From NCBI GenBank assembly GCA_964529285.1, contig CAZGWK010000009.1:1-64000 (forward strand): a DNA stretch of 64,000 nucleotides, written 5' to 3'. The notes under the pieces are model-generated. The model did not search any database and had not been told where the DNA came from. It saw only the letters and a list, made by a program, of their open reading frames with translations. This stretch comes from SURF-21 sp964529285. Lineage in GTDB: Bacteria > Actinomycetota > Geothermincolia > Geothermincolales > RBG-13-55-18. Made by a program: the position numbers and the translations under genes. Positions 58,512-64,000 of this stretch are shown here, piece after piece; position 1 is the stretch's first letter, and the number at the start of each line of letters is the position of its first letter.

Positions 58512-61022
58512 ATGGATACTACCCGAAAAAAAACGAGATCAATCAAGGTGACAATAACGCTGATGACTCTCGTCTTGACCTGCGCGGCAACTCCGCTTAT
58601 CTACCCTAGCGAGGTGGCTCTGGGAGAGGCGACACCGGATGAGCGCCTGCTTGTCGCCTGGGATCAGGAGAGGTCAGCCGTGGAAAGCCTGCTCTCCAAG
58701 GCAAGGCAGGATCCTCACGTCGCGGGTTTAATGGACGCGGTGCCGGGTCTGTTCGAGCAGCTCAAGGCGGGAAGTTGGCCGGCGCCATCGCTACAGGCCA
58801 TATCAATACCCCGGGGCGTGATGCGGGACGCGTCGATCAGGGCGATAGCTGCCCTGCCGGGAGTGCGTTACGTGGAGGAAAATGCTCGGGTGAGCTCCGG
58901 AGAGGTCTCCTGCGATCCCTACTATGCGGACCAATGGCACCTTCCGCGTATCGGGGCTGCGAGGGCATGGGATGCGTCGACGGGAGACCCGGGGGTGGTG
59001 GTGGCCGTCGTAGACACTGGCGTCGATGCAGAGCATCAGGAACTGGCGGGGCGCGTGCTGAAAGGATATGATTTCGTGGAGGGCGATAGTGATACTTCGG
59101 ACGCGAACGGGCACGGAACTCACGTGGCAGGGATCGCCGCCGCCTCGGGAGACAATGGTGTGGGAGTTGCGGGCGTGGCGTGGAGAGCGAGTATCCTGCC
59201 GGTGAAGGTTCTGGATGAAAGCGGCTACGGCTATTACTCCGACGTTATCGCGGGCATCCGTTACGCCGCCGATCAGGGTGCGGACGTGATCAATCTCAGC
59301 CTGGGCGGATCCGCATGCTCCCTGGCCCTGCAGGAAGCCGTGGACTATGCCCACGGAAGGGGCAGTATCGTCGTCGCCGCGGCGGGAAACGAAGGGCTGG
59401 ATTCGCTGAGCTACCCCGCCGCATGCCAGTACGTGATCGGGGTAGGGGCTTCCGACCAGGATGACCTGCCCGCCTCCTTCTCTAGCCGGGGCAAGGACCT
59501 GGACCTGCTGGCTCCGGGGACAGCGATCTATTCCACGTACCCGGCCAGCCGCTATATAAAGATGAGCGGAACCTCTATGGCGGCTCCGCAGGTGGCGGGA
59601 GCACTGGCATTGCTGCTCTCCGTTAGGCCGGGCTTGAACCCCCAAGATGCCGAAAGTGCGTTGACCCAGAGCGCCAGCGATATCGGCCCCAAGGGCCGCG
59701 ATGACTTCAGCGGCTGGGGGCTTTTGAGGGTGGACGAGGCTTTGGGTCTCGACGAACCCGCTATGGAGAGTGCCGGCGGCGAACTCTATTTCGCCGAGGG
59801 ATATACCGGACCTGGTTTCGATACCTACATACTGCTCTCGAATCCGGACTCTCAGGCGCAGAAAGCGGAGATCAAGCTCTTCGGCGCCCAGGGCCCGCTG
59901 TATTCAGCTGCCATGGACGTGGCGCCGCGCTCCCGATACACCCTGCACCTCAACGACCTGGTGCCTCCGGGAGATGTCGCGGCGGAGATCGGACTCGAGG
60001 ACGGTTCGCAGCTTAAAGCCCAGCGGTCGATGTATTTCGACTATCACGGGTTGAAAGGCGGCCATACCACTCAGGCGTCCACGGCGGCGCATGAATGGTA
60101 TTTCGCCGAGGGATTCACGGGAGCTGGATTCGATACCTACGTACTGGTCTTCAACCCACAGGCTTCCGTGGCACACGTCAACCTGCGCATGATGACGCCG
60201 GAAAGCAGCAGGGAACAATACCTGGAGGTCGCGCCTCTCAGCCGCTGTACCGTGAGTTTGAACGATATCCTGCCGGGAGCGGAGATCGCTACCGTTCTGG
60301 CAGCCGATGTGCCGGTGGTGGCGGAGAGAGCGATGTACTTTGACAAGGATGGAGCACAAGGTGGTTCAGTGGTAATGGGAGCGGGGTCCCCAGCGGAGGA
60401 GCTTTATTTCGCCGAGGGATTCACGGGTGGGGGATTCGACGATTGGTTGCTGCTTTCCAATCCCTCGGACGATATGGTGACGGCCAGCACCTCATTCCAG
60501 CGCAGCGATGGCGTTACCATCGAGCGCGAAACGATCCTCCAGCCCCGCTCCCGGGCCACTATCCACGTGGACGAGGTGCCGGGACTGGAGAACGCGGAGG
60601 TCTCCGCGCAGGTTACAGCCGCCTATCCGGGCGTGGTGGCGGAGAGAGCGATGTATTTCATTTATTCCGGTAGCATGGGCTCGGTAACGGGAGGCCATGC
60701 TGCCGTGGGGGCCAGGAAGCCGTCCTCGAACTGGCTCGTACCCGAAGGATATACGGGAGCGGGTTTCGAGAGCTGGCTCCTCGTATACAATCTCGAGGAA
60801 GAGGCGGTCACCATACGCGTGGACCTGCTCGGTGAGAGCGGCAACACCGTAAGCAGGGAATTCCAGGTAGGCCCTCATTCCCGCTATACGATCAAGGAGA
60901 ACTCGCTGCTCAGCGGCGAAGGCGTGAGCGCGGAGGTCACCGCCCCTGATGGCACCCGGCTGATCGTGGAGGGCGCTTTTTACTTCCGTTTCCATGACGA
61001 CGTAGACGGCGGGAGCACATAA
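58512..61022 (+). CDS. Secreted subtilisin-like serine protease with four FAEG-type C-terminal modules
   Basis: An 836-residue exported S8 protease. A signal peptide (about 1-37, hydrophobic VTITLMTLVLTCAATPLIY) and an inhibitor-like propeptide with IRAIAALPGVRYVEE precede the catalytic domain. The triad is Asp168 (VAVVDTGVD), His201 (NGHGTHVAG) and Ser355 (SGTSMAAPQ). Behind it come four ~105-residue modules starting with YFAEGYTGPGF, YFAEGFTGAGF, YFAEGFTGGGF and VPEGYTGAGF near residues 425, 529, 631 and 741, likely beta-sandwich adhesion or spacer units. A single such module ends the neighbouring DUF4091 protein. ATG 58512 is chosen because it starts the signal peptide; readings through the N gap are artefacts. 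Confidence 0.9.
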   Translation: MDTTRKKTRSIKVTITLMTLVLTCAATPLIYPSEVALGEATPDERLLVAWDQERSAVESLLSKARQDPHVAGLMDAVPGLFEQLKAGSWPAPSLQAISIPRGVMRDASIRAIAALPGVRYVEENARVSSGEVSCDPYYADQWHLPRIGAARAWDASTGDPGVVVAVVDTGVDAEHQELAGRVLKGYDFVEGDSDTSDANGHGTHVAGIAAASGDNGVGVAGVAWRASILPVKVLDESGYGYYSDVIAGIRYAADQGADVINLSLGGSACSLALQEAVDYAHGRGSIVVAAAGNEGLDSLSYPAACQYVIGVGASDQDDLPASFSSRGKDLDLLAPGTAIYSTYPASRYIKMSGTSMAAPQVAGALALLLSVRPGLNPQDAESALTQSASDIGPKGRDDFSGWGLLRVDEALGLDEPAMESAGGELYFAEGYTGPGFDTYILLSNPDSQAQKAEIKLFGAQGPLYSAAMDVAPRSRYTLHLNDLVPPGDVAAEIGLEDGSQLKAQRSMYFDYHGLKGGHTTQASTAAHEWYFAEGFTGAGFDTYVLVFNPQASVAHVNLRMMTPESSREQYLEVAPLSRCTVSLNDILPGAEIATVLAADVPVVAERAMYFDKDGAQGGSVVMGAGSPAEELYFAEGFTGGGFDDWLLLSNPSDDMVTASTSFQRSDGVTIERETILQPRSRATIHVDEVPGLENAEVSAQVTAAYPGVVAERAMYFIYSGSMGSVTGGHAAVGARKPSSNWLVPEGYTGAGFESWLLVYNLEEEAVTIRVDLLGESGNTVSREFQVGPHSRYTIKENSLLSGEGVSAEVTAPDGTRLIVEGAFYFRFHDDVDGGST

Positions 61023-61039
61023 CTCGACTGGCCCCTGGG

Positions 61040-63124
61040 TCAGGGCGGGGGATTGTACTGGAAGTAGATGGGGCGCTCGCAGGTAACCGGAGTTGTCGAT
61101 TCCACCATGGTGGAGAACTCCACCCCGACGCCGACATAGGGGTTGACGAAAACCGTCGTGCGGGACAATGGGGGAAGGGAGAGGTAGTGCTCGCTGGGGG
61201 GCAATGAGTTGTAGAAAAAAGTAATCTTAACTCCGACCTCGTCGTGCGCGCTGTTTCCGAAACACAGCCACACCTGGAAACCCGAGCCGGCATATCCCTC
61301 GGCGAAAAAACAGTCGTATGTGTAAGGAGGCAGGGAGTCGAGCTCGTTGCCCATGGCGATGCGCGCCTCCTCCCAGGTGGATACGTCCTTGCTCCAGGAG
61401 GTTGGATCTCCCTCCGCGTCACCGAAAGCGGAGGGCACCATGGCCGTCACCAGCTCATCCACGAGATCTCCGCAGCCGCGCTGGGTAAGCAACCACATAT
61501 ACTCGAAGTCCTGTGCTCCCCGCCGCCAGGACTTGAGGCGCATGGATTCCACCGGTCCGTTGATCCCGCGCGGGGTGCCCGGGTAGAAGAGGGTGCCGTC
61601 CCCGTTCCCCCAGTCCGGCCAGGTGGTGCCGGAGCGGCGCTGGTCGTAGGTGATCGGGTCCGTCCACACGTCGTTGTCCCAGCAACCGTTGTATATGTCC
61701 TTGAAATAACAGACGTCCCAGAGCAGCCAGCACTCGACCCCGTAGCGCCGTGAGATCCAGGACCAGGAACGCGGTCCGAGCCCGGAGGTGTCGATGACCT
61801 GGCTCCCGGAATAGGGCTCGCCGCCATTATAGGTCCAGGCCCGCTCGCCCGCGGCCTGCCTCTCGTGCATGAGATCCGGCCATGCGTCGCCGCCGGCACA
61901 CCAGATATCCACCGCTCCCACCAGGCTTCCCCACGATGGCTCTTGGGGGACCGGGCTTTCCGTGACCATGAGCGGGAAGCCGGTACCCGAGCGGTTTACG
62001 AGCCCCCCGTAATAACGCACGAGGTCGTAGGCGTCGGAATCGTTGGGCTCATCGACGATGTAGAGGAACGAACGTTCGAACCAGCCCCGCTGTTGGAAAT
62101 GGTCGCGGAACTGCTGCAGCATAGCCAGGAACGTATCCTCGAACTCGGGACTTCCCAGCCCCCCGTGGTCCGCCGGATCGGGATAGTCCTGGGAGATGGG
62201 GAGGGCATACAGGCAGGCGCCATTGCCGTCGGGAAAGATCGTGCCGTCAAGGTACCGTTCGGCTAATGCGTCGTGCCACGAGTCCCATATCAGGACCGTG
62301 TCTTTACCGCTTCCTGAGTATTCGGGGTATACGGAGGTCGAGATGTTGCAGCGGTGCAGACGCGCCGCTCTTGCGTAGTCCGCTTCGATCGCCAGGTATT
62401 CATCGCCGTATTTTGATACCCCATGCGCTTCAGAGAGCTGCCCCGGCTGGTATATGAAGAAGGAATCCATATGTGTCTCCTGCGGAAGGTCGAAACCCCA
62501 TACCAGCAGCTCGAGCGGAAGCGAACGGGAGGGTGCACTCGTGGAGGAAATGGTGACCGTCCCGCTGTAGGTACCTGCGGGAGTGCCTGGAGGGACGTAG
62601 ATATCTACCCATATCCCCTGATTGTCACCGCTACTCACGTCGCAGGGCATCCCGCCTTCGGGAGCGTCCGACGGCACCAGCGGGTCGGGATACCAGCCCG
62701 GGCCGGTGGTCGACAGCTCGCCGTACATGGAGGTGGATGGCTCGGTGACGTTCAGGTAGTGCTCGCGAAAGATACGCACGTTGTCCGCGGGTATAGTGCC
62801 CCCCTGTCGGGAAAGAGCGCTGCAGCCGACGTCGACCCTGTACAGGTCGCTGCCGCCGGCCGTCACCATAACCTGGAAAGCGACGTACTCATTGCGGGCG
62901 GCGTGCAGTACCACCTTGCCTGTCTCCCTGGACCATACGGCCGAGGCATCCCACGGCGCTTCTCCGCGCAGCACCTTAGCGCAGTCCGATACCGCCCATA
63001 CAGTCATGGAAGCAGGCTGGCCCAGCGCCGGGAAGCCGCATGCGAACGGTACGCCCAACATCAGGGACAGGAAAAGGGCGAACGCCTTGATCGCCGCGAA
63101 TCTTGCAGTTGCAGGCATGAACAT
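61040..63124 (-). CDS. Secreted DUF4091 glycoside-hydrolase-like protein with one FAEG-type module
   Basis: A 694-residue predicted secreted protein. A signal peptide (about 1-37) is followed by a beta-sandwich part (about 40-210), a TIM-barrel-like middle (about 220-500) with FLYIVDEPND and VDIWCAGGDAWPD, and the DUF4091 stretch VESMRLKSWRRGAQDFEYMW (about 530-550). DUF4091 proteins are related to glycoside hydrolases, but the substrate is unknown. The last ~90 residues, from FFAEGYAGSGF, are the same module as in the subtilase. GAGGGA six bases ahead of ATG 63124 supports this start. It converges with the subtilase gene, 17 bases apart. Confidence 0.85.
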   Translation of the reverse strand: MFMPATARFAAIKAFALFLSLMLGVPFACGFPALGQPASMTVWAVSDCAKVLRGEAPWDASAVWSRETGKVVLHAARNEYVAFQVMVTAGGSDLYRVDVGCSALSRQGGTIPADNVRIFREHYLNVTEPSTSMYGELSTTGPGWYPDPLVPSDAPEGGMPCDVSSGDNQGIWVDIYVPPGTPAGTYSGTVTISSTSAPSRSLPLELLVWGFDLPQETHMDSFFIYQPGQLSEAHGVSKYGDEYLAIEADYARAARLHRCNISTSVYPEYSGSGKDTVLIWDSWHDALAERYLDGTIFPDGNGACLYALPISQDYPDPADHGGLGSPEFEDTFLAMLQQFRDHFQQRGWFERSFLYIVDEPNDSDAYDLVRYYGGLVNRSGTGFPLMVTESPVPQEPSWGSLVGAVDIWCAGGDAWPDLMHERQAAGERAWTYNGGEPYSGSQVIDTSGLGPRSWSWISRRYGVECWLLWDVCYFKDIYNGCWDNDVWTDPITYDQRRSGTTWPDWGNGDGTLFYPGTPRGINGPVESMRLKSWRRGAQDFEYMWLLTQRGCGDLVDELVTAMVPSAFGDAEGDPTSWSKDVSTWEEARIAMGNELDSLPPYTYDCFFAEGYAGSGFQVWLCFGNSAHDEVGVKITFFYNSLPPSEHYLSLPPLSRTTVFVNPYVGVGVEFSTMVESTTPVTCERPIYFQYNPPP

Positions 63125-63233
63125 GTGCAGTCCCTCGCCAGCTATAGCGCAAAGTTTTACTCTATTATTCTCGGTTTCAAATGCTTATGTGATAACCCGT
63201 TCGGCCGTGCGGTTTTTTCTTCGTAACGGGCTC

Positions 63234-63262
63234 TTGACCCGGTAGGGGGAGCGTGATACTAT
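63234..63262 (+). promoter_or_regulatory. Promoter of the tetR-type gene
   Basis: TTGACC (63234-63239), a 17-base spacer and TACTAT (63257-63262). Five of six bases match at each hexamer. The -10 ends inside the operator palindrome, so repressor binding would block RNA polymerase. Confidence 0.75.
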
Positions 63263-63282
63263 CGACCGAATGGTCGGTCGAT
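63261..63282. promoter_or_regulatory. Operator palindrome for the TetR-type regulator
   Basis: ATCGACCGA-ATGG-TCGGTCGAT: perfect nine-base arms around a four-base centre. It overlaps the -10 and the likely start of transcription. The form (CGACCG..CGGTCG) is typical of TetR-family operators. The divergent DUF4091 gene starts about 140 bases away and could be co-regulated. Confidence 0.8.
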
Positions 63283-63295
63283 AAGGAGTTGGCTG

Positions 63296-63901
63296 ATGGC
63301 CCCGCGTGAAAACCCCTTCAAGGAGATCCGCGAGAAACAGATAAAAGAGGCTGCCCTTATGCTCTTCTCCGAAAAGGGCTTCCACAATACGACCGTAACC
63401 CAGATAGCGGAGGCTGCCGACCTGGGAAAGGGCACTATCTACTGGTACTGGAAGTCCAAGGAAGACCTGGCCTTCTCCCTCGTGTCCGATATGCTCAGGG
63501 ATTTCCTCGCACTCATCGAGGAAGCGAAGAATGGCGAGGGAATGGTTATCGAGAGGTTCGCCGGCATGGTGTCCAAGGTGGCCGATCTGTACTACAAGGA
63601 GACGGATTACCTGCGCCTTCTCTGGAAGTTCAGGGTCGACCGCAGCTATATCTTCAGCGAGGAGTACACCGAAAAAGTCGCGAGCTATTACACACGTATG
63701 AGGAAAGCGCTGGGGGACATGATCGAGGAGGGCATAGGCAATGGCGAGCTGAAGGAGGTGGACCCCAAGCGTACGGCGTTCATCCTCCTGGGCATAGCGG
63801 AAGGCCTGGAGCTGGAGTGGTTGGAAAACGAGGAAGAGCTGTCCATGCGAGACGCCCTGGTCGAGGTCATGGGCATGGTTATGGCGGCCATCGCAAAGTA
63901 A
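63296..63901 (+). CDS. TetR/AcrR family transcriptional regulator
   Basis: A 201-residue repressor. The helix-turn-helix region (about 17-60) reads AALMLFSEKGFHNTTVTQIA and GKGTIYWYWKSKEDLAFS (quoted in parts), typical of the family. The rest is the all-helical ligand-binding and dimer domain with no recognised ligand class; members next to acyl-CoA genes often sense acyl-CoAs, but that is only a suggestion. AAGGAGTTG precedes ATG 63296. The palindrome over its promoter implies autorepression. Confidence 0.92.
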   Translation: MAPRENPFKEIREKQIKEAALMLFSEKGFHNTTVTQIAEAADLGKGTIYWYWKSKEDLAFSLVSDMLRDFLALIEEAKNGEGMVIERFAGMVSKVADLYYKETDYLRLLWKFRVDRSYIFSEEYTEKVASYYTRMRKALGDMIEEGIGNGELKEVDPKRTAFILLGIAEGLELEWLENEEELSMRDALVEVMGMVMAAIAK

Positions 63902-63960
63902 AGGGCTTCCGCAGGCCAAACACTATTTAAACGGGCAATACGCGAGGAAAGGAGAGTCGG

Positions 63961-64000
63961 ATGAGGGTTATAGCACTGGGAGGGGCAGGGGTGATGGGGC
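63961..64000 (+). CDS. Start of a Rossmann-fold (NAD(P)-binding) protein, truncated by the window end
   Basis: Only the first 13 codons are present, reading MRVIALGGAGVMG. The GxGxxG-type motif directly at the N terminus is typical of saccharopine dehydrogenase-like or other NAD(P)-dependent enzymes. GGAAAGGAGAG upstream supports the ATG. It lies 59 bases after the TetR gene on the same strand, so it may be a target of that regulator. Family cannot be fixed from so few residues. Confidence 0.6.
   Translation, partial: MRVIALGGAGVMG

Overview
The window is a 64-kb piece of a moderately high-GC bacterial chromosome. Gene order suggests a deep-branching actinobacterium (Actinomycetota): the tail of tuf, then a nearly complete S10-spc-alpha ribosomal superoperon running through infA-rpmJ-rpsM-rpsK-rpsD-rpoA-rplQ-truA; rplM-rpsI-glmM-glmS-acpS-nnr-alr; tsaE-tsaB-rimI-tsaD-groES-groEL; and a GuaB3-type IMP dehydrogenase paralogue next to guaA. 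The class cannot be fixed from sequence alone; a thermophilic or sediment lineage such as Geothermincolia is a guess. A run of exactly 100 N inside a tandem repeat shows that this is a scaffolded draft assembly.

Layout. 1-74: 3' end of tuf. 75-302: spacer with two hairpins. 303-16909: ribosomal superoperon with secY, adk, map, infA, rpoA and truA, all on the plus strand and tightly packed, with unusually many TTG starts. 17041-25393: accessory block (two-domain universal stress protein, two lipoproteins, phosphohexomutase, PGI/PMI isomerase, purine nucleoside phosphorylase, ABC exporter) lying between truA and the rplM-rpsI pair. 25412-33513: rplM-rpsI, then UDP-GlcNAc precursor synthesis (glmM, glmS), acpS, nnr, a CBS protein and alr. 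33630-38553: THEP1-type NTPase, small Cys-rich protein, a small inverted-repeat element, CCA-adding-type nucleotidyltransferase, P1 peptidase, a broken nitroreductase, an FmdB zinc ribbon and a 4Fe-4S uracil-DNA glycosylase. 38731-43671: t6A tRNA-modification genes with rimI, then HrcA/CIRCE-controlled groES-groEL. 44212-46963: guaB3-guaA. 47527-51263: PcrA/UvrD helicase, an orphan zinc-ribbon protein and a gamma-carbonic anhydrase-like protein. 51371-58080: a lipid/CoA cluster of two thiolase-fold proteins lacking the usual nucleophilic Cys, two DUF35 zinc-ribbon/OB-fold proteins, two acyl-CoA dehydrogenases and a broken thiolase. 58184-64000: tandem repeat with assembly gap, secreted subtilase, secreted DUF4091 protein sharing a C-terminal module with the subtilase, an apparently self-regulated TetR gene and the start of a Rossmann-fold gene.

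How the parts fit. The first half is core translation and cell-envelope precursor supply. The second half is chaperone, tRNA modification and purine synthesis, followed by a catabolic or lipid CoA cluster and secreted proteins. The most unusual features are: (1) a family of ~110-bp inverted-repeat elements placed downstream of rplQ, groEL and guaA, whose terminal arms show paired (compensatory) base changes; (2) a ~105-residue 'FAEG-x-TG-x-GF' module present four times in the subtilase and once in the neighbouring DUF4091 protein; (3) the Cys-less thiolase/DUF35 double pair, which may be an aldolase- or thiolase-like complex.
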